Below are positions 41,191 through 50,092 of a stretch of 64,000 nt of DNA, one piece after another. The stretch is from Bin87 sp965262485 (lineage in GTDB: Bacteria; Chloroflexota; Dehalococcoidia; Lucifugimonadales; UBA3495), in contig OZ253540.1 of NCBI GenBank assembly GCA_965262485.1, positions 2,914,001 to 2,978,000 of the forward strand. The letters run 5' to 3'. The notes below the pieces were generated by a model. That model was given only the letters and a program-made list of their open reading frames with translations, was not told where the DNA came from and searched no databases. The stretch's first letter is position 1, and each line of letters opens with the position of its first letter. The position numbers and the translations under genes were made by a program.

Positions 41191-41790
41191 ATGATTAGAG
41201 CTTACTACTTGATTCGCCGCCTCATCTGGACTGCCGGGTTGGTGATGCACGTCATTACGATCCCAGGAACTTTTTTCCACGAACTGGCGCATCAACTGGC
41301 TTGCTACTTGGTGGGGCACCGCGTCCTGGAGGTGAAGTATCTGGTGCTGGACGATCCGGTATTCGCCGGATATGTCGTGCATCAAGGTCCCCCGGGACCC
41401 GTGCGCCATTTGGTTATCGGCGCCGCGCCGTTGTTCATGGGCTTCGTCATCTGGGTCGGCACTCTGGCCCTGGGCTGGCTTTGGCTGCAGGACGGCAACG
41501 CGGCCCTTTGGCAGGTGGGGGCGCTACTGATCCTGGCATGGTGCACGGCCGCAGCTACCTATCATTGCCTGCCCAGCCCGTTGGACATGGAGGGCGTTTT
41601 CCAGCAACCCTTCACGCTGTTGACCGTGCCCTGCTACCTTATCGCCGCACCCCTCTGGCTGCTGGCACAAAACTACCGCATCAGCCTGTGGGGATGGACC
41701 TTGTGGCGCGTCGTGGTTGTAATAGGAACTGCTTACACCATTTATCGGTTGGCAGATCCTTCGTTGACCGACATTGGGATTTTCCGGTAG
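41191..41790 (+). CDS. Membrane-embedded metalloprotease-like protein
   Basis: A 199-residue protein with four or five hydrophobic segments. The first contains GTFFHELAHQLACYLVGH, an HExxH zinc motif in a membrane helix as in M50/DUF3267 intramembrane proteases. Later segments are FMGFVIWVGTLALGWLWL, VGALLILAWCTAAATYHC and LIAAPLWLLAQ. A third zinc ligand could be the Asp/Pro region SPLDMEG. AGGAG lies 11 bases upstream of the ATG at 41191. Substrate unknown. Confidence 0.75.
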   Translation: MIRAYYLIRRLIWTAGLVMHVITIPGTFFHELAHQLACYLVGHRVLEVKYLVLDDPVFAGYVVHQGPPGPVRHLVIGAAPLFMGFVIWVGTLALGWLWLQDGNAALWQVGALLILAWCTAAATYHCLPSPLDMEGVFQQPFTLLTVPCYLIAAPLWLLAQNYRISLWGWTLWRVVVVIGTAYTIYRLADPSLTDIGIFR

Positions 41791-41845
41791 TTCCGTTTCT
41801 CGTCGGCGGGTAACCGTCTCCTCAACCGCACTCCCGCAATGGGCC

Positions 41846-41991
41846 TACGCGTACCCGCTTTAATCCGTCATTGCGAGGAGCGCAGCGACGTGGCAATCTC
41901 GTTGAGGTTGAACACACGTCGGCAAACCACCATTGCTACGGCGACGAGATTGCCACTCTACGCTCGCAATGACAAAGTGGGTACGCGTGAG
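41846..41991. repeat. REP-like composite element with ACGCGTACCC ends, copy 2
   Basis: Left end TACGCGTACCCGCTTTAAT, right end AAAGTGGGTACGCGTGAG, with a complete GTCATTGCGAGGAG...CTCGCAATGAC palindrome inside. CCGCAATGGGCC occurs on both sides (41834-41845 and 41992-42003), a 12-base direct repeat suggesting insertion. Contains an unoccupied IS110 target with one mismatch (CCGTCATTGCGAGGAG, 41865). Confidence 0.75.
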
Positions 41992-42087
41992 CCGCAATGG
42001 GCCGTTGATCATCATTGACACGCCAGCCCGCTGGCGGCTACATTGGCTGAAAACTTACCTGTTGCAATTGCGCGCGAGGCTTTGAAG

Positions 42088-43317
42088 ATGCTGAAGGACC
42101 GGATCCACGACGAGTTGCTTGCCCCTGACATTCTGCGGAATCCTTATCCGTATTACGCTTTGCTCCGCGAGGAAGCGCCGGTGTACTGGAATGCCAAGTT
42201 CGATACGTGGGTGGTAACTTCCTATGAGGCAGTGGTTTGGACGCTGCGTCACCAGGAATATTTTTCCTCGGAAGTGTTCCTGCGCGATGGCAATCCGCCC
42301 AGCCCGCCGATAGCGGAGGAAGATTTCTCCAAGTACAAATACAACCTGGACTACATGAACAACTGGTTCATCCGGCGGGACCGACCGGATCACCTGAGGA
42401 TGCGCAAAACCGTGCATCCGGTGTTCAACCCCAAGTACATTGACAACCGCTTTCGCGCCATGGTGCAGGGCATCGTGCAGGATTTGCTCAAGGAGTTCGA
42501 TCCGGAGAGCGGTTCAATGGACGTTCTGAAGGATTTCGCCAACGCCATGCCGGTGCTGGTCATCGCCAGTTGGTTGGGGATGCCGGCCGATGATCGGGAG
42601 TTCATCCGCACCCTTTCGCGGCAACTGTTGTCCGTCGATCAGGAAACACCGGACCGGCACACCCGCGTTCACAACGCGATTACCACCCTCAATGACTATG
42701 TAAATCCCCTGGTGGAGCGCCGCGTGAGCGAGCCGTCGGACGACCTGCTGTCGGTGCTGGCCATCGGCGAGCGTGAGGGTGAGCTGACTCGCGAGGAAGT
42801 TTTGGGCAACACCCTTTTGCTGCTAATCGCCGGGCACCAGACGACGATTAACCTGGTGGGCAACGGCGCCATGGCGCTGATGCGCAATCCGGAGCAGTGG
42901 AACATGCTCAAAGAGGACGACACCCTGCTGGTGCGGGCCACCGAAGAGTTGTTGCGGTATGACTCTCCGGTAAAGCGCGCCCCGCGCATTGCGCTGGAGG
43001 ACATAGAGCTGGCGGGGCAGAAGATTCGCGAGGGCGAAAAGGTGATGGCCATCATCAATGCAGCCAACCGGGACCCGATGGCCTTCGAGAACCCGGAGGA
43101 TCTGGACATTACCCGTTATCCGAATCCCCACGTGGCCTTTGGCGGCGGCATCCACCATTGCCTGGGCGCCAACCTGGCCCGGCTGGAGGGTCAGGAGGCA
43201 TTTCGCGCCCTGACTCGCAAGTTCCCTCCGCTGCGTTTCGCCACCGACCCCAACGAGCTGGAGTACCAGGACCTGCTGAATATCCGCGGTGTGGTGAGCC
43301 TGCCCGCAGAGTGGTAA
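42088..43317 (+). CDS. Cytochrome P450
   Basis: A soluble bacterial P450 of about 409 residues. The heme-binding motif FGGGIHHCLGANLARLEG has the Cys ligand; the I-helix shows LLIAGHQTTINL, and the ExxR motif is in ATEELLRYDSPV. An N-terminal NPYPYYALLREEAPVYWN is typical of the hydroxylase group. No redox partner gene is adjacent. A TTG at 42043 would add 15 residues; the ATG at 42088 is preferred. Confidence 0.92.
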   Translation: MLKDRIHDELLAPDILRNPYPYYALLREEAPVYWNAKFDTWVVTSYEAVVWTLRHQEYFSSEVFLRDGNPPSPPIAEEDFSKYKYNLDYMNNWFIRRDRPDHLRMRKTVHPVFNPKYIDNRFRAMVQGIVQDLLKEFDPESGSMDVLKDFANAMPVLVIASWLGMPADDREFIRTLSRQLLSVDQETPDRHTRVHNAITTLNDYVNPLVERRVSEPSDDLLSVLAIGEREGELTREEVLGNTLLLLIAGHQTTINLVGNGAMALMRNPEQWNMLKEDDTLLVRATEELLRYDSPVKRAPRIALEDIELAGQKIREGEKVMAIINAANRDPMAFENPEDLDITRYPNPHVAFGGGIHHCLGANLARLEGQEAFRALTRKFPPLRFATDPNELEYQDLLNIRGVVSLPAEW

Positions 43318-43345
43318 CAGGCCCAAACCGAGCGCAGCGCAATAA

Positions 43346-43534
43346 AGAAGGGGCGACGCTGGTGTCGCAGGGTCATTCGGTTGTCATTGCGAGGAGCGTA
43401 GCGACGTGGCAATCTCGTTGAGGTTGAACACACGTCGGCAAATCACCATTGCTACGGCGACGAGATTGCCACGCTGCGCTCGCAATGACATGAGGAAAAC
43501 CGAAAGGCCCTGACCAGCGTCGCCCCTTTTTTGG
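43346..43534. terminator. Very large palindrome with T-run, probable terminator
   Basis: AAGGGGCGACGCTGGT and an AGGG...TTCGGTT motif on the left are mirrored by AACCGAAAGGCCCT and ACCAGCGTCGCCCCTTTTTT on the right. Between them lies a full REP palindrome (TTGTCATTGCGAGGAGCG ... CGCTCGCAATGACA). The outer stem followed by TTTTTT would end transcription from the P450 gene; its mirror could do the same for the convergent response regulator gene. An unused IS110 target lies at 43381. Confidence 0.55.
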
Positions 43535-43580
43535 TGCATGACCAACGTGATTGGACAGCCCACCGCGCTCGCAATTGCGA

Positions 43581-44264
43581 CTATGGCTCCATCATTCCGT
43601 ATCCGACGTTTTTGACGGTGCGGAAGTAGGTTGTGCCGCTGGTTTCGAGTTTGTAGCGCAACCGGCGGATATGCACATCAACGGTGCGGGTGCCGCCAAT
43701 GTTCTCCACGCCCCAGACGTTGGCCAGCAATTGATCGCGGGTAAAAACGCGGCCCACGTTCACCATCAGGAACTGCAACAGTTGAAACTCCAGCCAGGCC
43801 AGATCCACTGCCCGCCCGTTGGAGGTGACCTGGTACGTGGAAGGATTGACGGCGATAGTACCCACACGGATCAAGTCTGCATCGTTGGCTCCGTTATATT
43901 TTTGAGCCAGACGCAGGATGCGTTTGATCAATTCGGTGGCGGCACAGGGAACGGTGACGAAGTCGTCGGAATCCTGGTACAGGTCGGGAGCGTCAAGGTC
44001 TTCATCGGAGACGCAACGGAGAACGGGCGGCGCTGCGTCGTGGTGTCCGAGCATCGCTTCATCGACATCCGGGGCCAGCAACACTACACTGGGGGAGTCG
44101 CCGTCGTAATCGCCGGCGGCGTCAACGTTGGATTCGGGTCCCAGCAGCTCTATGTACCCGGTGTCGGTAACGGCCACCAGGGCGCCGTTCATCAGTTCCC
44201 AGCCGCGGCCCAGCAGGAGAACGCGAATGGGTGGAGGCGGTTGAGGGTTTGATGGTCTGACCAT
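43581..44264 (-). CDS. OmpR/PhoB-type transcription regulator with degenerate receiver
   Basis: A 227-residue protein. The C-terminal half is a winged helix: IRVGTIAVNPSTYQVTSNGRAVDLAWLEFQLLQFLMVNVGRVFTRDQLLANVWG and TRTVDVHIRRLRYKLE. The N-terminal half has the length of a receiver domain (VLLLGRGWELMNGAL, VVLLAPDVDEAML), but without an obvious phospho-acceptor Asp or the conserved acidic pair, so it may not be phosphorylated. No kinase gene is adjacent. It is divergent from the ATP-grasp cluster, with 290 bases of regulatory-looking DNA between. Confidence 0.82.
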   Translation of the reverse strand: MVRPSNPQPPPPIRVLLLGRGWELMNGALVAVTDTGYIELLGPESNVDAAGDYDGDSPSVVLLAPDVDEAMLGHHDAAPPVLRCVSDEDLDAPDLYQDSDDFVTVPCAATELIKRILRLAQKYNGANDADLIRVGTIAVNPSTYQVTSNGRAVDLAWLEFQLLQFLMVNVGRVFTRDQLLANVWGVENIGGTRTVDVHIRRLRYKLETSGTTYFRTVKNVGYGMMEP

Positions 44265-44350
44265 GTGGATTATCAATAGGGGAGTTTTAGCGGGGCGTTT
44301 TGTCCTGATCCTATATTGCCGTCAACGCATTAACGGGAGATTACGAACCG

Positions 44351-44487
44351 GTTACGCTTTTGTTACAAACGTCGGGGGACTGACCAGGGCAACAGGTGTC
44401 CGGCGGCCTGTCAGCATCGCGACGCGCCGGCGTGGCGCGGCCAGCTAGGCAACGACCCACGATATTACGACGTAATCAACTTGTTAC
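44351..44487. promoter_or_regulatory. Candidate operator region of the divergent response regulator
   Basis: GTTAC repeats at 44351 and 44362 are spaced exactly 11 bases (GGTTACGCTTTTGTTACAAAC), the spacing used by OmpR/PhoB-type winged helices that bind direct repeats. TTGTTACAAA recurs at 44481-44490, and ATTACGACGTAAT (44464-44476) is a near-perfect palindrome. The block sits between the regulator gene and the ATP-grasp cluster, so it may control both. Confidence 0.4.
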
Positions 44488-44559
44488 AAATACTTAACGC
44501 CGCCGCAATATTCGTATGCGAAGTTGGAGTTCCTCCGGCAAAGTCCGGACAAGGGATGA

Positions 44560-45947
44560 ATGAATCATATGTTGACCGATTCCGTTTCGATAAGCCACGC
44601 GCTTTGCGAATGCATCAATCCCGATGGATCCGTCAAACCCGTGTACCGGAATTTGATGGCAAGCCTGGACAGCCTGGGTGTACCTGAATTGCAGCATCGG
44701 TGGCGGCAGGCCAAGGACAGTTCGGCCCTGGACACGTTCACGTTTTTGCTTGACCCCAAGGAGTTTCGGACGGTTCCCACCGACTGGATTCCGCGGCTCA
44801 TTCCCGCCGAGGACTGGGATACGATATCGCGCGGCGTGGCGCAGTGACTCAAGGCCATCAACCGGTTTTTGATGGATCTGTATTGTGGCCAACAGAACAT
44901 AGTTCCCCCAGACGTAATGTTCTCATGCCAGTTCTACAATCCCGACCTGCAGGATTTCCGGCCCCCCGCGACGTGTTTGTTCACGTTTACGGCATCGATC
45001 TGGTGCACATGGGAGAGGGACGGTACGTGATCCTGGAGGACAACCTGCGCATCCCATCCGGTATCACGTACCAGATGAAAACCACTGAGACGGCCCTGAG
45101 CGTGATGCCGGAATTGTCGGCCGGATATGACATTATTCCCTATGACATCAGGGCCGCATACCAGGAGATGTTCGTTTCCCTGTGCGACAAGGATTCGCCC
45201 AATTGCGTGCTGCTTACCGACAGCAAATACGGCGCTGCGTTCTTTGAGCACCGTTACTTGTCCGAGCTTTTCAGCATACCGCTGGTGGAAGGTTCCGACC
45301 TGTACATTGGCCCGGACGGACACGTTTGGGCGCGGGCAATGGGCGGCGACTTCCAGGTTGACCTGATCTACCGGCGGGTGGAAGACTTGGAGCTTTTCGT
45401 GCCGGGCCTGACCGAAGCCTATCTGAACCACAAAGTAGTGCTGGTGAACGCTTTGGGCACCGGCGCCGGTGATGATAAGCTGGTGTTCCTGTGGGTGCAG
45501 GACATGATCACGCAGTATCTGGGTGAATCTCCCATCCTCGAGCAGGCGGTTAGCTACGACCTGCGATCTGCCGAAAACCGGCAGTACGTTCTGCAAAACC
45601 TGGAGAGTCTCGTTCTGAAAACGCGGCAGGGTTACGGCGGTTTGGGGGTGTTCATCATGCCCGATCTTGGCCTGATGTATCGCAACCGGCTGGCACCGCA
45701 ACTCATCGAACAGCCCCAGATGTTTATTGCCCAGGAAACGCTGGACTTCTCGCGGCATCTGGTATTCGATGACGCCGCCGCCGAGTTACAGGAGCGCTAT
45801 ATTGATCTGCGCGTGTTCGCCATCCAGAACGGAAATGGCGAGGTAACGGTGTTCCCGGGCGGCCTGACCAGGGTTTCTGATTCAGCGGGCCGGATCACCA
45901 ACAACTCTTCAGGTGGGGCATGCAAGCCGACTTGGGTAGTCCGGTAA
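44560..45947 (+). pseudogene. Circularly permuted ATP-grasp protein, broken
   Basis: Two adjoining frames together give a full-length DUF404/DUF407-type ATP-grasp enzyme. The first (MNHMLTDSVSIS...DWDTISRGVAQ) ends at TGA 44845, where relatives have Arg (CGA in place of TGA). The same frame then continues LKAINRFLMDLYCGQQNIVPP and ...FYNPDLQDFRPP, after which a one-base loss in a C run near 44960 shifts into DVFVHVYGIDLVHMGEGRYVILEDN. The rest (YIDLRVFAIQNG, NNSSGGACKPTWVV) is intact. Such enzymes are thought to make peptide-like bonds with their alpha-E and transglutaminase partners. With two lesions, the gene is probably inactive. Confidence 0.78.
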
Positions 45948-46825
45948 TCGGAGAATCAATCCCGGTGCATTATGCCTACGTCGCCCGATATCAGTACACT
46001 GACGTAGTAGTGCGCAACGATAACTTTCTGCGGTTGACCGCGTTTACCGACCGCTACCAAACTGCCGGGGCGTGTTACATCGGGAGCTCTCCGATTGGCA
46101 GCATGATTGGGTATCTCGACCGGCTGGGCAATCGGATCCACCGCATCCGTATTACCGAGCCGCACGAGCAGTTGATATTGACTGCGGTTGGGGAGGCGCA
46201 TCTGACCACCGGCGCGCCGACCGTCGCCGATATTCCCCTGACGTCGGTGACCTACGGCCTGGAAGGCGAAGAGTATCTGACGCCGTCGCCGCTGGTAAAT
46301 CCCAGCAGCGTTCTGACTGCCGCCAGCATCGCCGGCAACCACGCTGATACGCTGCTGGATACGGTGCGCAACGTGAACGAATGGGTTTACCAGCGCGTGC
46401 GATACCAGCGGGGCGCAACGTCCGTGTACACCACGGCTGCCGATGTGCTGGAATCTATGGTGGGCGTGTGTCAGGACAAGACTCACCTGGCGCTGGGTAT
46501 GATGCGGGCGCTGGGGATTCCAGCTCGATATGTCAGCGGCCTGTTGACCCGTCAGCCTGGTGAAACTCACGCCTGGCTGGAGTTTCTGCACCCCGATTGC
46601 GGCTGGCTGGCCGCCGACCCCACGCGCGGCGTTGTGATTGATACCGGCGCCGACTACCTCAAGTTTGCGGTTGGGCGCGATTATTCGGAGGTTCCGCCGG
46701 TTACCGGTTCATTCGTTTCCAGAGGCGATGGCCACCTGGATTTCGCCACGTCGGAGGTGTACTTCGACCGCGAAAGCATCTCGCTGGTGGATGCGTTCAT
46801 GCTGATGGGATCCACCCTGTTATGA
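45920..46825 (+). CDS. Transglutaminase-like cysteine peptidase family protein
   Basis: A 301-residue protein whose C-terminal half holds the transglutaminase triad: Cys in MVGVCQDKTHLALGMMRALGIPARYVSGL, His in GETHAWLEFLHP and Asp in AADPTRG. The N-terminal region is the usual beta-rich domain (YRYQYTDVVVRND-like, EPHEQLILTAVGEAHL). It overlaps the ATP-grasp gene by 28 bases and precedes the alpha-E gene, the classic three-gene order of this peptide-modifying cluster. Appears intact. Confidence 0.85.
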   Translation: MQADLGSPVIGESIPVHYAYVARYQYTDVVVRNDNFLRLTAFTDRYQTAGACYIGSSPIGSMIGYLDRLGNRIHRIRITEPHEQLILTAVGEAHLTTGAPTVADIPLTSVTYGLEGEEYLTPSPLVNPSSVLTAASIAGNHADTLLDTVRNVNEWVYQRVRYQRGATSVYTTAADVLESMVGVCQDKTHLALGMMRALGIPARYVSGLLTRQPGETHAWLEFLHPDCGWLAADPTRGVVIDTGADYLKFAVGRDYSEVPPVTGSFVSRGDGHLDFATSEVYFDRESISLVDAFMLMGSTLL

Positions 46826-46895
46826 CCATGATTACGCTCGCGCCCACGCCTAAGCCCAGTACCAGGATTACGCTCAGGATGAGGAATGTACGCAG

Positions 46896-47420
46896 ATGGT
46901 AGAACCAAGGGCTTTATCGTTCAACAACGACCGGTGGCTTACCGACTCCCGGGTTTACAACCTGATCTGGCTGGGCCGGTGGCTGGAGCGGGCGGACAAC
47001 ATCACACGGGTGGTGAACACCTTTGCCGGCATGGCCGTCAATCAGGGCAGCGACATGGTTACCTTCCAGCGTTCTCTCAACAACGCGGCGGCAATACGGG
47101 GGATCATGGTTGATGGTTCGTATCAGGCGTTGACCATGCTGCTCAAAGACCACGGCACATCCTCGGTCTATCATAGCCTGGTCACGGCCCGCAGCAACGC
47201 CACGCAGGTGGGCACACTGGAACTGATTCGAGCGATACACGACACCCTGCTAAAGCTGGAAGACGCCACTACACCGCTCAATACTCCCCAGGATGCCCTG
47301 ATGCTGACCACTGATCTGCTGGATGGTCTGGGCAGAATTTACCAGGTGATAGACGACAGCTGGTTCCATCAGGAAGCCCTCTCGGAAGAAGAGGTGTTCC
47401 ATCGGTTCGTGCAGCAGTAG
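46896..47420 (+). CDS. Alpha-E domain protein, short form
   Basis: A 174-residue helical protein of the alpha-E (DUF403) family: NLIWLGRWLERADNITRVVNTFAG is the signature first helix. Usual members are about 310 residues; this one is roughly half and lacks the C-terminal helices, though it ends normally with a stop rather than in foreign sequence. It is the third gene of the ATP-grasp/transglutaminase/alpha-E cluster and may have decayed along with the ATP-grasp gene. Confidence 0.78.
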   Translation: MVEPRALSFNNDRWLTDSRVYNLIWLGRWLERADNITRVVNTFAGMAVNQGSDMVTFQRSLNNAAAIRGIMVDGSYQALTMLLKDHGTSSVYHSLVTARSNATQVGTLELIRAIHDTLLKLEDATTPLNTPQDALMLTTDLLDGLGRIYQVIDDSWFHQEALSEEEVFHRFVQQ

Positions 47421-47452
47421 GCTCCTGGGTCTTTTGAGTGCAGGGCGCAGGA

Positions 47453-47878
47453 TTATTCCTGCTCAACAAACGGACTTTGTATGGTGAGTCCCTGTATCTG
47501 CTGCCCATGTTGTAGATCTTCGCTGTACAATCGAACGCAGTTGCCTTCCAAGGAAGCAGCGACTATGAGCGAATCATAAAAACTGAAATGATACCGGGTT
47601 TGTAGCGCCAATCCCCGTCGGTACAAATCGGGAGTCGGGCTAATATGCCAAAGCGGTATCAGCACGTCGTCCAGCAGAAGCCGCGCGCGCTCGGCCCGAG
47701 CTCCTAATTTACGGGTTAATACGTTCAGCGTTTCCTGAACGACCTGAAAACTGATGCAGCCGGTCCCGCGCTCTAGACTTTGGTAGATTAGATTCTCCGC
47801 GAGCCGGCGCTTACGGACATCGGTCTCGTCAAACAAGTAGATAAACACGTTGGTGTCGATGAAATTTTCAGCGTTCAT
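47453..47878 (-). CDS. PIN-domain toxin (VapC-like)
   Basis: A 141-residue PIN ribonuclease. Acidic active-site residues are in ENFIDTNVFIYLFDETD, SFQVVQETLNVL, FSFYDSLIVAASLEGNC and LYSEDLQHGQ. It overlaps its upstream antitoxin gene by 11 bases. PIN toxins cut specific tRNAs or rRNA in known cases; the target here is unknown. Confidence 0.85.
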   Translation of the reverse strand: MNAENFIDTNVFIYLFDETDVRKRRLAENLIYQSLERGTGCISFQVVQETLNVLTRKLGARAERARLLLDDVLIPLWHISPTPDLYRRGLALQTRYHFSFYDSLIVAASLEGNCVRLYSEDLQHGQQIQGLTIQSPFVEQE

Positions 47879-48092
47879 TCATCTCGTCCCGCGTGAACTT
47901 TCTGCCCCCCGTGAAGATGCTGCCCTGCAGTGTATGAATAGCTGCCAGGGCCATGTCGGCTTGGCGACCCAGGCCCGCGTAACTTTCAAGCCATAACCGA
48001 AATTGAGCATTCAAGGTCGTTCTTTCGGTCTGTGCGCGGCGACGGGCGGCCTCGATCAAGTTTTCGTCAGCACTTAACGTTATGTTCTTCAT
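47868..48092 (-). CDS. VapB-type antitoxin
   Basis: A 74-residue protein with a ribbon-helix-helix N-terminus (MKNITLSADENLIEAARRRAQTERTTLNAQFRLWLESY) and a disordered tail that would wrap the toxin (SIFTGGRKFTRDEMNER). It overlaps the PIN-toxin gene by 11 bases and precedes it, the standard VapBC order. Such antitoxins bind their own promoter; the operator should be in the 95 bases upstream. Confidence 0.8.
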   Translation of the reverse strand: MKNITLSADENLIEAARRRAQTERTTLNAQFRLWLESYAGLGRQADMALAAIHTLQGSIFTGGRKFTRDEMNER

Positions 48093-48188
48093 AACCCAGC
48101 CTCGCTGTATATGATTGCACTAGCATATTGTACACTGAAACAGTGCGTTCAGTGTCTTGGTCACCGGAAACTGCTCACAATGCTCCGC

Positions 48189-48596
48189 TCATCCCCGCCG
48201 CCGGGCTGGCCCACGCACCCGCACATTCCACCACACGATTAGCGGCGTGATGACAATGGTGGGCAAAATCCAGGGCAGCCATACCGGGTTGAGGTCAATG
48301 TTCACCACCATCACGGCGGTTACGGTGGCGGTAGTGCCGGCCAGCATATTGGTGAGGTGTCGTTGGATCCGCTGACCACCGGCTCGCATCCGCCCTCTGG
48401 TCAAGGCGAAGTAATACGCGCCGTCAACCAGGCTCAGTGCCACCGCGATGGCTCCGAAGATGAGCATGGTGACCCATTGCCCGTCCCCGGCGCTTCCCAA
48501 GTTGACCAGGCCTTCCCACCAAAATCGGGCGGAGTCGTGCTGCGGGGCGCCATCGTTGTGGGCATAAACCAACAGGTTGATGTCCGGAATTATCAA
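48189..48596 (-). pseudogene. Chimera of a PIN-toxin start and a membrane-protein tail
   Basis: Residues 1-35 (MIIPDINLLVYAHNDGAPQHD, ARFWWEGLVNLG) are the beginning of a VapC PIN domain with its first catalytic Asp. From residue 40 onward (QWVTMLIFGAIAVALSLVDGAYYFALTRGRMRAGG, VWLPWILPTIVITPLIVWWNVRV) the protein is an unrelated three-helix membrane protein fragment. The remaining PIN motifs are missing. An in-frame deletion has joined two genes. It overlaps the VapB gene by 4 bases. Might still be expressed as a membrane protein. Confidence 0.65.
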
Positions 48597-48853
48597 TTCG
48601 CGCCCGGCGCGCCGAAAGATTCGGCCTCGAGTTGGTCGTTGACCTGATTCAGTTTCATTGGGTCGATGCCTGGAACGAATCCGCTATGGTTGGGCGCAAC
48701 CCGGTACTCTGGGGAGCCGTCATCCCCGGCGTCCGGAGATAACCCACGTCGCAGAGCGTCGTTCACCACTTGCTTGAAAGGTATATCCAACAGACGGGCG
48801 CGGGCGCGCAAGGCGTCGGCAACATCGTCGTCCAGCGTCAACGTAGTTCGCAT
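48593..48853 (-). CDS. VapB-type antitoxin, partner toxin deleted
   Basis: An 86-residue protein starting MRTTLTLDDDVADALRARARLLDIPFKQVVNDALRRG, a ribbon-helix-helix antitoxin. The tail (GFVPGIDPMKLNQVNDQLEAE) is the toxin-binding part. Its stop overlaps the chimeric PIN-membrane gene by 4 bases. Since the toxin is cut to 35 residues, this antitoxin now appears to be an orphan. Confidence 0.8.
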   Translation of the reverse strand: MRTTLTLDDDVADALRARARLLDIPFKQVVNDALRRGLSPDAGDDGSPEYRVAPNHSGFVPGIDPMKLNQVNDQLEAESFGAPGAN

Positions 48854-48916
48854 ATCGGCATCATAGTGCTCGTATTTTTGATGTCAAGATGCGCGTATCA
48901 TGCGAGAAAATTGCGA

Positions 48917-49019
48917 AGCTTGTCATTGCGACCCCGCACTAGATGCGGGGGTTGGCAATCTCGTCGCTGAAACCGCCGCCATTGCTTCAACGGGATTGCC
49001 ACGTCGCTGCGCTCCTCGC
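48917..49019. repeat. REP-like repeat interrupted by IS110 copy 3
   Basis: CTTGTCATTGCGACCCCGCACTAGATGCGGGGGTTGGCAATCTCG on one side and GGGATTGCCACGTCGCTGCGCTCCTCGCA at the edge of the IS form the composite palindrome. On the minus strand, joining the two flanks of IS110 copy 3 rebuilds CTGTCATTGCGAGGAGCGCAGCGACG, so the IS lies inside the repeat, 7 bases from its start. Confidence 0.7.
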
Positions 49020-49071
49020 AGTATCTGTGTTGGGTGTCAAGCCTTTTTGCGGGTTTGGAGGTGGGATGGTT

Positions 49072-50064
49072 CTATCCGGGTTGTTGTACCCCGGGGATTT
49101 GTGTCCAGGGGGTTCCGCGGCGGGCCACTGCGTTGAGTTGCAACAGCAGCTTGCGCATCACGGCCACCAGCGCCACTTTGCCGGCTTTGCCACGTTGCCG
49201 CAGCTGACGGTAGAAATCAGGTAAGCTCCCCTGGCCGCGTGTCGCCGCCAGGGCCGCCATGTACAAGGCCCGACGCACTACGCCGCGACCGCCCCGGATG
49301 GTGCGCTGGCCCTGCTTCCGGCCACTGTCCCGAGACTAGGGCGCCAGTCCCACCAGGGAGGTCAGGGCCTTCGCGTCGTATTGTCCCAGTTCGGGCAGCT
49401 CGGCGGTCAGCGTGACGGCGGTCAGCAGCCCTACGCCCGGCACGCTGCGGTACAAGGCGGCGCGTTGGGCCAGGGATTCGCTGCTCTGCAACGCGGCTTG
49501 GTACTCCGCATCCAGCCGGGCGATCTCCTGGTCCAGCCAGGCGATATGGCGCGCGGTGGAAGCCCGGGCCTTGGGCGCGGTTCCCTGGTTGCGCCGGTTC
49601 AGCTCCTGCACTCGCTGTTCCACCAGCTGCTGGCGGCGGCGCAGCAAATCCCGCAGTTCCTCACGTTCCGGATCCGGCTGCGGGGTGTCCGGGGGTTCAA
49701 ACACCTGGCCGTAACGCGACAGCGTCTGGGCGTCCAGGGCGTCAGTCTTCGCCAGGTGGCCAGCGGCCCGGGCGAAATCCCGCACCTGGTTGGGGTGGGC
49801 CTGGTGCACCCCCAGTCCCCCGGCCCGCAACCGGTTGACCAACTGGAGTTCATAGCCCCCGGTAGGTTCACACACCACCTGCGCGACCTCCTGCGCCTCC
49901 AACAATTGCAACAGATCGGCGATGCCCTCCTCGGTGTTGGCAAAGCGACGCGCCGGGCCAGCCGACACCGACACGTCCAGGCTGGCTTTGCTGACGTCAA
50001 TGCCCACCACTGCGCTGCCTTCCACTGCGCTACCTTCCATGGTCTTCATCTTTGGCGTCTTCAT
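49072..50064 (-). pseudogene. IS110 family transposase, copy 3, nonsense mutation
   Basis: The first 242 residues match copies 1 and 2 closely, then TAG at 49336 replaces the Trp codon of GLAPWSRDSG. The frame afterwards is intact (RDSGRKQGQRTIRGGRGVVRRALYMAALAA). The stop removes the Ser motif and the whole remaining Transposase_20 domain, so the product cannot catalyse recombination. The element can move only if supplied with transposase from another copy. Confidence 0.9.
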
Positions 50065-50092
50065 CTTTGAGACCTCCCAGATGTGATAATGC

